The position numbers and the translations under genes were made by a program. Below the pieces are notes generated by a model, which was not told the DNA's origin, did no database searches, and saw only the letters and a list, made by a program, of their open reading frames with translations. 64,000 bases of DNA. Origin: Butyricicoccus pullicaecorum DSM 23266 (GTDB taxonomy: Bacteria; Bacillota; Clostridia; Oscillospirales; Butyricicoccaceae). The stretch is from the NCBI RefSeq assembly GCF_900167005.1, contig NZ_FUXW01000005.1, positions 1 to 64,000 of the forward strand, read 5' to 3'. Shown one piece after another: positions 1-8,100 of the stretch (positions within the stretch are counted from its first letter, which is position 1; each line of letters starts with the position of its first letter).

Positions 1-138
1 ACTGCCGCGCTGAGCGCCCTGACTGCACAAAACCTTTACTTGGTTCGCAGTCGTCCCATAAAGTTCGCATTCACAACGTAGTACCAGCACAAACGGGAGC
101 GCCGGACAGCACGCTCCCGCCGTGCGGAGTTCGTACAT
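1..138 (-). CDS. possible Cys-rich ORF, truncated by window edge
   Basis: An ATG on the minus strand at 138 follows an AGGGTGGGA purine stretch and stays open for 46 codons to the edge of the window. The residues begin MYELRTAG and include five cysteines (CC, CEC and a later C). I do not recognise the family. The opposite strand is also largely open, so this could be chance. It lies beside palindrome-rich non-coding DNA, which would suit an accessory or mobile region, but no transposase or integrase is visible. Confidence 0.25.
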   Translation of the reverse strand, partial: MYELRTAGACCPALPFVLVLRCECELYGTTANQVKVLCSQGAQRGS

Positions 139-430
139 TCCCACCCTGTCGGCGGCTGAAATGTACATCTGACGGAAAGGGAAAACGGGGTCACAAAGGG
201 ACGAGAGCGCGCCTTAAAATACGCCGTAGGCGTGCGTGCTCGAGGTGAGCGGCGGTACGCGATTTTCGAGCGTACCGTAAAAAATATTCCGGTGGAATAT
301 TTTTTAGCGATGGAGGCAAACCGTAGGTTGTCCATCCCTTGCTTTCCGTTCCCCTTTTAAGGGGAACCTCCAGTCCTCCCGCCTGATTGGGAAATGAAAC
401 AACGAGAGGTGCGGCGCCAGTCGCAAAATT
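139..430. other. non-coding stretch with three perfect hairpins
   Basis: No convincing gene. Three palindromes stand in a row: CGGTACGC/GCGTACCG at 253-277, a 12-bp stem AAAAAATATTCC/GGAATATTTTTT with a 3-nt loop at 279-305, and GTTCCCC/GGGGAAC at 348-367. The second would act as a rho-independent terminator on either strand. The modules are unlike those of the composite elements elsewhere in the window. Confidence 0.5.
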
Positions 431-644
431 GAAAACCAATCCGCAGGTTGGTTTTCATGAGCGGCCAATGGCCGCAGGGAATTGCGCGTCTGCGGACGCG
501 CTGAAAACGAGAGTTCAGTTGATTTTCCCTTGCGGGGGACGGGAAAATCAAAAGAGGATTTCGGACTCTGCGGAGTCCGACTCAGGGCTCTGCCCTAAGA
601 ACCCGCAGCCTTTCGAGAAAGGCTGGCGAAAGCTTTAGTTCGCC
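431..644. repeat. composite palindromic element, copy 1
   Basis: Read A to G on the plus strand. A 431-456 (arms AAAACCAA/TTGGTTTT), B 461-475 (GCGGCC/GGCCGC), C 484-501 (GCGCGTC/GACGCGC), D 521-549 (GATTTTCCC/GGGAAAATC), E 561-580 (CGGACTC/GAGTCCG), F 581-599, G 607-624, and a closing stem GGCGAA/TTCGCC at 625-644. Unlike most copies, the G end faces the promoter of the next gene rather than a stop codon. Confidence 0.85.
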
Positions 645-670
645 TGCGGGCGGGCCACCCGAAAACCTAT

Positions 671-699
671 TTGCTATTTTCTGCGAAACGGTGTACAAT
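671..699 (+). promoter_or_regulatory. sigma-A-type promoter for hydrolase gene
   Basis: TTGCTA, 17-bp spacer, TACAAT. Just downstream (about 701-722) a small hairpin GAACC/GGTTC is followed by GTTTTT, a possible weak attenuator in the 5' leader. Confidence 0.65.
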
Positions 700-741
700 A
701 GAACCCAAATGGTTCTGTTTTTACGGTGAGGAGATTTAAAA

Positions 742-1530
742 ATGCAGAATTCGATCCAATTCGACACACATTACATAGATTGCGGTGACGCATGCATCGC
801 ATATTACACCTTTGGCGAGGGTGAACCGCTTGTTTTGCTGCATGGCAATGGCGAGGGCAGTGAATATTTCGCGAAGTGCATTCCCTACCTGTCCCGTTTT
901 TATCGTGTGATCGCGGTAGACAGCCGTGGACACGGCAAATCCGAGCGCGGCGAAGGCAAATTAAACTTTGACCGCATGGCGGAAGACCTGCGCATGGTAT
1001 TTGACGGTCTGGGACTGGAAAAAGCGCATGTGCTGGGCTTTAGTGACGGCGGAAATCTGGCGATCAAGTTTACGCTGCTTTATCCACAGCGTGTGGATAA
1101 GTTGATTCTGAACGGTGCGAATGTATCCATGCTGCGCGGCGTGGTACCGTGGGTGCAGCTGCCGGTCTATCCGGCGGTCGGACTGCTCTCGGCTTTGTCG
1201 CCGCTCGGTCAGGAATGGAAGAACAAGCGCGATGTGCTGGCGCTGATGGCGCATGGATACGGCGTCCGCCTGCGTGATTTACAGCTGATCGACCAGCAGA
1301 CGCTGGTGATCGTAGGCGATCACGACATGATTTTGGAGTCGCACACACATGCGATGGTACGCCAGCTGCCGCGTGCGCAAATGGCAGTCTTGCAGGGCAG
1401 TCATTTCATTGCGGCCGAGTCTCCTGCACGATTCAGCCTCAACTGCCTGCGTTTTCTGCGCGGCGAGCCGATGCCGGATGAGGTTGCGGCAGAGTGGTTC
1501 GTGGAGGATGAAAAAGCAAATCATCGATAA
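742..1530 (+). CDS. alpha/beta hydrolase
   Basis: A 262-residue single-domain alpha/beta hydrolase, probably a cytoplasmic esterase or lipase-like enzyme; the substrate cannot be read. The oxyanion-hole motif HGNG is at 34-37. The nucleophile elbow G-F-S-D-G puts the catalytic serine at 101. The acid is probably Asp193 or Asp195 in VGDHD, and the base His221 in GSHF. There is no signal peptide. ATG 742 was chosen because GTGAGGAG precedes it. The gene is monocistronic, with its own promoter and two terminator hairpins behind it. Confidence 0.88.
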   Translation: MQNSIQFDTHYIDCGDACIAYYTFGEGEPLVLLHGNGEGSEYFAKCIPYLSRFYRVIAVDSRGHGKSERGEGKLNFDRMAEDLRMVFDGLGLEKAHVLGFSDGGNLAIKFTLLYPQRVDKLILNGANVSMLRGVVPWVQLPVYPAVGLLSALSPLGQEWKNKRDVLALMAHGYGVRLRDLQLIDQQTLVIVGDHDMILESHTHAMVRQLPRAQMAVLQGSHFIAAESPARFSLNCLRFLRGEPMPDEVAAEWFVEDEKANHR

Positions 1531-1533
1531 GAA

Positions 1534-1560
1534 AAAAGAGGGCGAACAGCCCTCTTTTAT
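1534..1560 (+). terminator. rho-independent terminator after hydrolase
   Basis: Stem AGAGGGC/GCCCTCT with a 5-nt loop, followed by TTTT, directly after the hydrolase stop codon. Confidence 0.8.
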
Positions 1561-1587
1561 GTTGCGGTATATTTTTTTGACATAAGA

Positions 1588-1616
1588 AAAACACACCCGA
1601 AGGTGTGCTTTTCTTT
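1588..1616. terminator. second hairpin terminator, probably bidirectional
   Basis: Stem CACACC/GGTGTG with loop CGAA. T-rich tracts flank both sides (TTTTCTTT on plus, TTTTTCTT on minus), so it could end both the hydrolase transcript and the small minus-strand transcript from 1836. Confidence 0.6.
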
Positions 1617-1663
1617 GAAAAAGAGAAAGAGAAGGTAGAGAAAAGGGATAATAGCTATTTTAG

Positions 1664-1690
1664 GATGCTTCTCTGAGGGAAGCATCGTCC
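1664..1690 (-). terminator. hairpin downstream of small peptide gene
   Basis: Perfect 8-bp stem GATGCTTC/GAAGCATC at 1664-1686. The T-tract on the minus side is weak, so this may instead be a 3' stabilising hairpin. Confidence 0.4.
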
Positions 1691-1734
1691 GCCGCGCGGG
1701 CGGTAGGAAAACGGCCCATGAGGCCGGGAAAGAA

Positions 1735-1836
1735 TTACTTGGTACGCGGACGATAACGGTCGTAGATCGACACGCCAGGTGCGTAGCAAGTCAGCTGAGC
1801 CTGTGCAAGGCTGTTCAAAAATCTTGCAAATTTCAT
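1735..1836 (-). CDS. small peptide gene, 33 residues
   Basis: A 33-residue ORF starting MKFARFLNSLAQAQLTCYAP and ending in the basic tail RPRTK. Three signals support it: a TTGCAT-17-TATCAT promoter at 1877-1905, the sequence GAAAGGA about 8 bases before ATG 1836, and a hairpin downstream, giving a stand-alone transcript of about 200 nt. The first 14 residues could form an amphipathic helix. One cysteine sits at 17, followed by an aromatic and charged C-terminus. I do not recognise the family. A signalling, modified or leader peptide are all possible and none is demonstrated. No processing or export gene is adjacent. Confidence 0.6.
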   Translation of the reverse strand: MKFARFLNSLAQAQLTCYAPGVSIYDRYRPRTK

Positions 1837-1876
1837 GATTTACGCATCCTTTCAATTGGTTTTCTTACTGTCCAAT

Positions 1877-1905
1877 ATGATACACCCAATGTCGAAAAAA
1901 TGCAA
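1877..1905 (-). promoter_or_regulatory. promoter of 33-residue peptide gene
   Basis: On the minus strand: TTGCAT, 17-bp spacer, TATCAT. It lies in AT-rich DNA, about 40-45 bases before the start codon. Confidence 0.65.
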
Positions 1906-2007
1906 CGAGTGACTTATACCAAATACATAAAAACAATAGCAAAATTTTATGCACATTTTACAAAGACCTAATTTGCGCAAAAAGACAGCAAAAGAGAGAA
2001 AAAGGTT

Positions 2008-2036
2008 TTGACAAACTCTTTACAATCGTGCATGAT
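2008..2036 (+). promoter_or_regulatory. promoter of TtcA-like gene
   Basis: Consensus -35 TTGACA, 17-bp spacer, -10 CATGAT. The leader is short (about 20 nt). It overlaps an upstream in-frame TTG, which argues against starting the protein at 2008. Confidence 0.6.
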
Positions 2037-2061
2037 AGGAGAGAAAAGGAGGAAGGCGAAG

Positions 2062-2871
2062 ATGGAACGAGAGCAGATTGAGACGCTGCTGCATACGCAG
2101 TTTGCCAAGAAGATACGAAATCCATTCCGCAAAGCGGTGGAAGAGTACCGCATGATTGCACCGGGCGACCGCATTGCGGTTTGCATTTCGGGTGGCAAGG
2201 ATTCTGCATTATTGGCGGTTTTGCTGCGGGATTATCAGAAGTACGGGAATGTGCCGTTTGAGCTGATTTGCCTTGCGATGGACCCGGGGTATGAACCGGA
2301 GAACCGACGGCAGATCGAAGAGAATATGGACCGGCTGGGACTGCCGCTCGAGGTGTTTGAGACCAACGTCTTGCGTGTAGCAGGCAACCACGCGGCGGAA
2401 AACCCCTGTTTTCTGTGTGCCAAGATGCGGCGCGGATACCTGTATGCCGAGGCCAAGGCGCGCGGATGCAATAAGATTGCGCTGGGACATCACTACGACG
2501 ACGCGATCGAGACCGTGCTGATGGGCTTGATCTACGGCGGACAGGTGCAGGCCATGCTGCCGCGGCTGAAGAGTGCCAATTACGAGGGCATGGAGCTCAT
2601 CCGGCCGCTGTACCGCGTGCGTGAGCGCGACGTGAGCGCATGGGTGGAAGCCGCAGGGCTCACCTTCTTGCCTTGTGCGTGCCCGGCGCACGTCAAGGAA
2701 GGCGATACCAAGCGGGGCGAGATCAAAAAGCTCATCGCGTCGCTGGCAGCCGACAATCCGCAGATTGAAGCCAATATCTTAAACGCGGTCAAGAACGTCA
2801 ACACAGCCAAGGTACTGGGCTGGCGGGATGCGAACGGTGCGCATAGCTTTCTCGATCGCCTGGATTCGTAG
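2062..2871 (+). CDS. TtcA/TilS-family PP-loop ATPase (tRNA thiolation)
   Basis: A 269-residue N-type ATP pyrophosphatase resembling TtcA, which makes 2-thiocytidine in tRNA. The PP-loop SGGKDS is at 43-48. Cysteines 116 and 119 (C-F-L-C) plus 205/207 near the C-terminus match the three-cysteine pattern that holds an iron-sulfur cluster in TtcA-type enzymes. GHHYDDAIET at 142-151 is the conserved second motif. ATG 2062 follows GGAGG; an in-frame start at 2008 lies on the promoter and is rejected. The gene is monocistronic. The exact modification is inferred from family only. Confidence 0.82.
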   Translation: MEREQIETLLHTQFAKKIRNPFRKAVEEYRMIAPGDRIAVCISGGKDSALLAVLLRDYQKYGNVPFELICLAMDPGYEPENRRQIEENMDRLGLPLEVFETNVLRVAGNHAAENPCFLCAKMRRGYLYAEAKARGCNKIALGHHYDDAIETVLMGLIYGGQVQAMLPRLKSANYEGMELIRPLYRVRERDVSAWVEAAGLTFLPCACPAHVKEGDTKRGEIKKLIASLAADNPQIEANILNAVKNVNTAKVLGWRDANGAHSFLDRLDS

Positions 2872-2898
2872 CGTTTTGTGACGATTTTGTGTACGCCG

Positions 2899-2927
2899 TT
2901 GTTTTTTACGGTTAGAAATGGTATAAT
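2899..2927 (+). promoter_or_regulatory. promoter of prsA-like gene
   Basis: TTGTTT, 17-bp spacer, perfect TATAAT, with a leader of roughly 95 nt before ATG 3027. Confidence 0.7.
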
Positions 2928-3026
2928 AAAAAACAGCCGACCGCGGCGGGAAGATTCCGCACGGCGATCAAAAACAGGCCGGTCTGCGTCTGGTACAAAC
3001 CGGCAGTACAAGGGAGTTTACAAGGA

Positions 3027-4187
3027 ATGATCAAGACATTTGGCAAACGAATTCTGGCCATGGTCGTAGCCTCGGCAGTCGTTGCAGGCGTTACCATGAC
3101 TTACGGAATTCCGAACATCAAGTACAAAGAGATCAAGTCGTCCGAGCCGGTCGTTATGACGGTCAACGGCGATCCGGTACACGCGGACGAGCTGCGTGCA
3201 TACCTCAAGTATAATAAGATGTCGATGGAAAACATGCTCAGTTATTACGGCATGGACGATTCCATCTGGTCGGACCCGTCCATGGGCTCGATGATGGTTC
3301 AGCAGCTGTTTCAGGCAGCCAGCCAGCAGGCAATCGAGGTGCGCGTGGTAGACCAGGAGTTTAAGAACCTGGGCCTCAAGCTGACCCGTGCCGAGAGCGA
3401 GGAAGCAGAGCAGCGCAAGGAAGACGATGTTGCACTGCTTGGCGATCCGGAAGCGTTCCAGTCTTGGCTGGACAGCATCGGCTACACCAAGGACATTTAT
3501 AACAACACCATTGCAATTTCGGCGTATGCGAGCGCAATTCAGGACGCATACTACGGCGATAACGGCACCAAGACCAATACCCAGGCGATCATGGATCAGT
3601 TCAATGAGACTTATCTGTGCGCAAAGCACATTCTGGTCAAGTCCATTGACGATTCGTACAATCCGCTGACCGGTGATACCCTGACCGCAGCGCAGAACAA
3701 GGCGAATGAGGCTCTGGAGAAGGCTAACGCGGGTGAAGATTTTGATACGCTGATCGCACAGTATAACGAAGACCCGGGCATGGAGATGTACCCCGAAGGC
3801 TACGTATTTACCGAGGGCGACATGGTTGACGAGTTCTATCAGGGCGCAAAGGCACTGGAACCCGGCCAGACCTCGACTTCTCTGGTTGAGAGCAGCTACG
3901 GCTGGCATATCATCCAGCGCGAGCCGCTGACCGAAGATCAGCTGACCGATGACATCAAGGAAGTCCTGATTCAGCAGATCACCGGTAAGACCTTCATGGA
4001 TGAGATCACCGAGCTGATGGACGCAGCTGATGTTGAGTACACCGAGGATTACGGTGAGGCAACGTATGATAACCTTATGAAGCTGCTGGGCGAGGAGACC
4101 ACTGAGTCGACCGAGACCACCACGACCGAAGATGGCGCGGCAGCACAGGAGACAGCTCCGACTGAGGAACAGACCATCGCGGAATAA
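3027..4187 (+). CDS. PrsA/SurA-like parvulin peptidyl-prolyl isomerase
   Basis: A 386-residue extracytoplasmic foldase. A hydrophobic stretch at about 9-25 acts as signal or membrane anchor; no lipobox cysteine is present, unlike classical PrsA lipoproteins. A SurA-N-like helical segment spans about 40-180, followed by a parvulin domain at about 197-300 (AKHILVKS at the start, YGWHIIQ at the end). The last 50 residues are rich in Glu and Thr and probably disordered. It would help fold exported proteins, perhaps including the PBPs encoded here. It is monocistronic, with its own promoter and terminator. Confidence 0.85.
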   Translation: MIKTFGKRILAMVVASAVVAGVTMTYGIPNIKYKEIKSSEPVVMTVNGDPVHADELRAYLKYNKMSMENMLSYYGMDDSIWSDPSMGSMMVQQLFQAASQQAIEVRVVDQEFKNLGLKLTRAESEEAEQRKEDDVALLGDPEAFQSWLDSIGYTKDIYNNTIAISAYASAIQDAYYGDNGTKTNTQAIMDQFNETYLCAKHILVKSIDDSYNPLTGDTLTAAQNKANEALEKANAGEDFDTLIAQYNEDPGMEMYPEGYVFTEGDMVDEFYQGAKALEPGQTSTSLVESSYGWHIIQREPLTEDQLTDDIKEVLIQQITGKTFMDEITELMDAADVEYTEDYGEATYDNLMKLLGEETTESTETTTTEDGAAAQETAPTEEQTIAE

Positions 4188-4197
4188 GGAAATAAGA

Positions 4198-4228
4198 GAG
4201 AGGCTTGCAAACGCAGGCCTCTTTTTTG
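4198..4228 (+). terminator. terminator after prsA-like gene
   Basis: GAGGC/GCCTC stem extended by TTGC/GCAG, followed by TTTTTT. Confidence 0.85.
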
Positions 4229-4254
4229 CGGCAAAAAACCACCGCCCCCCTTAC

Positions 4255-4466
4255 TGAAAGTTTCGCCAGCCTTTTCAAAGGCTGCGGGTTCTCAGGGCAG
4301 AGCCCTGAGTCGCCCGTCGCAACGGGCGAAACCCTCTTTTTGATTTTCGCATCTGCGAAAATCAACTAAAAAATAACAAAAAAAGCGCCGTCCGCAGACG
4401 GCGCAATTTCCCCGCGGCCAAAGGCCGCTCATAAGACCCGACCAACCGGATCGGGTCTTTTTTTAT
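4255..4466. repeat. composite palindromic element, copy 2
   Basis: G to A on plus. G 4268-4283, F 4291-4309, E 4310-4329 (CGCCCG/CGGGCG), D 4341-4364 (TGATTTTCGC/GCGAAAATCA), C 4385-4404 (GCCGTC/GACGGC), B 4414-4428 (GCGGCC/GGCCGC), A 4433-4459 (AAGACCCGA/TCGGGTCTT) followed by a T run. It lies between the convergent prsA-like and arsC-family genes; module A can terminate plus-strand transcription. Confidence 0.88.
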
Positions 4467-4473
4467 GACGTAC

Positions 4474-4821
4474 TTATAGCTTTTCCGCCCAGTCAGCTTC
4501 CTTAAAGCCAACCAGAACGGTGTCACCGTCCACAACGATCGGACGCTTGACCAGCATACCGTCGCTTGCCAGCAGTGCGAACTGCTCGTCCTCGCTCATC
4601 TCGGGCAGACGGTCTTTGAGGTGCAGTTCCTTGTACAGGTTGCCGCTGGTGTTGAAGAACTTCTTGAGCGGCAGGCCGCTTTTGCTGTGCCACAGGCGCA
4701 GCTCGTCCTCAGTGGGGTTTTCCAGCTTGATATCGCGGACGGTTACGTCCTTGTTCTGCGCGTCCAGCCATTTTTTTGCCTTCTGGCAGGTGGAGCACTT
4801 GGGGTAACATACGAAGAGCAT
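4474..4821 (-). CDS. ArsC/Spx-family thioredoxin-fold protein
   Basis: A 115-residue member of the ArsC/YffB/Spx family. The N-terminus MLFVCYPKCSTCQKAKKWL carries the family cysteine motif, and GMLVKRPIVV near residue 90 is the conserved cis-proline segment. Such proteins are arsenate-reductase-like or bind glutathione or RNA polymerase; the substrate here is unknown and no ars genes are nearby. ATG 4821 follows AAAGGAGACC. The upstream in-frame extension lies inside a composite repeat and is rejected. It is separated from mfd by repeat copy 3. Confidence 0.8.
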   Translation of the reverse strand: MLFVCYPKCSTCQKAKKWLDAQNKDVTVRDIKLENPTEDELRLWHSKSGLPLKKFFNTSGNLYKELHLKDRLPEMSEDEQFALLASDGMLVKRPIVVDGDTVLVGFKEADWAEKL

Positions 4822-4864
4822 GGGAAAGGTCTCCTTTTTGTTGATTTTGGGGTGGGATTTTAAG

Positions 4865-5122
4865 GAAAAACGCTGATAAGCGTTTTTCATGAACGCGCTG
4901 AGCGCGCAGGGGAATTGCGCGTCTGCGGACGCGCTTTCATTTTTGTTTTGGTTGATTTTCGCACGGCGAAAATCAAAAAGGGGATTCCGGACTCTAGCAC
5001 TCATTTTATCCGCGCACAGCGCGGGAATAAGGATAGTGGCCTACGGGCTGCGGGACACGGCTCAGGGCTCTGCCCTGAGAACCCGCAAGCCTTTCGAGAA
5101 AGGCTTGAGCGAAAGCTTCATT
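4865..5122. repeat. composite palindromic element, copy 3, with nested H
   Basis: A to G on plus, so G to A along the minus-strand mfd transcript. A 4865-4888 (AAAAACGCT/AGCGTTTTT), B 4894-4906, C 4917-4934 (GCGCGTC/GACGCGC), D 4952-4976, F 5061-5079, G 5087-5106. Module E is interrupted at 4991-5050 by element H, leaving only its right half. G starts about 13 bases after the mfd stop. Confidence 0.85.
4998..5050. repeat. nested element H, copy a
   Basis: About 50 bp of nested stems: CACT/AGTG outside, ATCC/GGAT next, CCGCGC/GCGCGG inside. It is nearly identical to 47904-47956. Here it sits in the loop of module E. Confidence 0.75.
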
Positions 5123-5134
5123 AGGGGTGCGGTG

Positions 5135-8100
5135 CTATTTCGTTTCTGCGTATTTTTTCACCAAAGTCTGCGCCATCTGCATGGGCGTCTCACCGGGTTT
5201 GAGTCTAAGCGACAAGTACGGCTGACTGCCCGCATTGAGCAGCAAACGACCAGAGAAATCCGGGTCACCGCACAGTTGAGACAGTCTGCGGAAGTCGGTC
5301 TGGGCGAAGGTGATATACAATCTGCCAGCGTCCTGTTTGATCTCGGTCACGCCCTGATCGCCAGCCTGTGCACGCAGCAGAGCGATATCCAGCAGAGCGA
5401 CGGCTTCTGCCGGCGGTTCACCATAGCGGTCGATCAGCTCATCCAGCAAGTCGCTTCGACCTTCGTCCGAGCGAATGAGGGCAATACGGCGGTACAGATC
5501 GACGCGTTGGCCGGGGTCGGGGACATAATCGGCGGGCAGGTTGGCCGACAGGGTAAGTTCTGCGGCGCATTCGACGCGCTGGGGTGGGGTCTCGCCCTTT
5601 TCCTCGAGCACGGCTTCCTCGAGCAGTTTGAGGTAGAGGTCGTAACCGACGCTCATCATGTGACCGGACTGTTCCGGGCCGAGCACGTTGCCCGCGCCGC
5701 GGATTTCCAGGTCACGCATGGCGATTTTGAAGCCCGAGCCGAACTCGGCAAACTCGCGGATAGCCGACAGACGCTTTTGAGAAATTTCCGACAGCACCTT
5801 GCCGCGTCGGAAGGTGAGGTAAGCGAAGGCGCGGCGGCTGGAACGACCGACACGACCGCGAATCTGATGCAGCTGGGCAAGACCCATGTGGTCGGCGTCC
5901 TCGATGATGAGGGTATTGGCGTTGGGAATGTCGATACCGGTCTCGATGATGGTGGTGCACACCAGAATGTCCAGTGCGCCGTCGCTCATCTCGTTCATGA
6001 CGTTTGCAAGTTCACGCATGTGCATCTTGCCGTGCGCTACGCCGATGCGTGCGTCGGGGAAGTCCTTTTGCAGCCGCAGTGCGGTGCGCTCGATGGACTC
6101 AACGTAGTTGTGCAGGTAGTAGATTTGACCACCGCGCGCGAGCTCGCGCCGGATGGCATCGTTTACAATCGCGTCGTTGTACTCCATGACGTAGGTCTGC
6201 ACCGGCCAGCGGTCGTGGGGTGGTTCCTCAATGGCCGACATGTCGCGAATACCGGACAGTGCCATGTTGAGGGTACGCGGAATGGGCGTTGCCGACAGGG
6301 TGAGCACGTCGACCTGCTTGGACATCTCCTTGAGCGTCTCCTTGTGGCTGACGCCGAAGCGCTGTTCCTCGTCGATGATGAGCAGGCCGAGGTCGTGGAA
6401 CTTGATCTTCTTATTAAACAGCTTGTGCGTGCCGATAATCAGGTCGATCATGCCGCTTTGCAGCTGGTCGAAGATCTTTTTCTGTTCGGACGCGGTCTTA
6501 TAGCGGGAAATCAGCTCAATCTTGACCGGATAGCCCGCGAAGCGCTGTACTGCGGTCAGGTAGTGCTGACGGGCGAGCACGGTAGTGGGTACCAGAATGG
6601 CGGCCTGTTTGCCTGCAAGCACGCATTTCATGACTGCACGCAGGGCAACCTCGGTCTTGCCGAAGCCAACGTCGCCGCACAGCAGACGATCCATCGGGCG
6701 CGAGGATTCCATATCGCGCTTGATCTCTTCAATGCAGCGCAGCTGATCGTCAGTCTCGTCGTAGGGGAAGGCCTGCTCGAACTCGCGCTGCCAGATATCG
6801 TCGTGCGGGAAAGCGAAGCCCTTGAGGCGAGCACGCTCAGCATAGAGCTGGATGAGTCCGGCAGCCAGTTCTTTGGCGGCTGCCTTGGCGCGCGAGCGAG
6901 CACGCTGCCAGTCTGCACCGCCCAGCTTGTTGAGCCGTACTTTTTCCGGCTCGCCGCCGCCGATGTACTTGGAAATGAGGTCGAGCGAGGTGGCGGGAAC
7001 ATACAGGAAATCGGTGCCCGCAAAGGCGATCTTGATGAAGTCGCGCGCTGCGCCGTCGACCACCATGCGTTCCATACCGATGTACCGGCCAATGCCGTGA
7101 TGCTCATGCACCACGAGGTCGCCGGGGGTCAGGTCGGTGTAGCTCTTGACGCGGTCGCGGTTGGATTTTTTGGTACGGCTGGCCTTTTTGCGTGCCGGGG
7201 CGTGGCCTTCGGTCAGGATGGTCAGACCCAGACCGGGATATTCCAGACCGGCGGACAGCGTACCCTCGAGGATGTGCACCCGGCCGGGTGCGGGCAGGCG
7301 GTTAGAAATCGGCGCATCAATGCCGTGGGCTTCGAGCGCTTCACGCATATTCTTGCAGCGCAAATCCGAGCTGCACAGCACGCAGACTGCGCGCTTGAGC
7401 TGTAAAAATCCGGCGATATCGGCTGCCGCCATGTCAAACGAGCCGCCGAAGGCGTTCATCTGGTTGACCGAGAAGCTGACCAGCGTTTTTGGGGTCAGCT
7501 CGTTCACCGACGACAGGAAGGTATCCAGTCGGACGAGCGGACGGCCGAGCAGGCTGCGGCACAGAGCGACAAAGTCGAGTGCGAAGGCTTCGGGCTGCTG
7601 GGGCAGCTCACCGCGTTCAGCCAGCGCTTCGAGGTCACCCGCAAGGCGCAGGATGTAGCCGCCGACCGCCTCGCGCAGACGCGGTGCGTCGTCGATGAGG
7701 AAGATGGTGTCCTCGGGCAGATAGTCGAGCGGGGTTGCGGCCTCGGGGTAGATGAGGGGCAGGTACTTGTCTGCCGCAGGCAGAGACTGGGTCTCGGTCA
7801 GACGCTCGATGTCGCGCTCCAGATTGCGCACCAAATCGGGGTGCTTTTTGCGCTTTGCGCGGGTGGCCTGATCGAGTGCCTTGCACAGACCGCGAATGCC
7901 GCCGGGTGCGCAGGCAGGCAGGGCCTCCATGCAGGGCAGACAGGTGAGTGCGTTGAGGCTGGCACCACGCCTTTGAGAGCCGACGTCGAACGCAGAGATC
8001 GAGTCGATCTCATCGCCCCAGAACTCAATGCGCACGGGCGCATCGGCGCGGGGCGGGAAGACATCCAGAATGCCGCCGCGCACCGAGAACTGACCGGGAC

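Noticed and set aside
2008-2061. Upstream start for the TtcA-like protein
   Set aside because: The TTG at 2008 is the -35 element of the promoter; ATG 2062 has a proper ribosome site.
4075-4365. Small frames containing the sequence SGLCPENPQP in several intergenic regions
   Set aside because: They are translations of module F of the composite repeats; no starts, no ribosome sites, and the frame is not kept between copies.
4889-7405. 838-codon open frame opposite mfd
   Set aside because: It is antisense to a full-length, motif-complete Mfd and results from the high GC codon pattern; no ribosome site or known domain.
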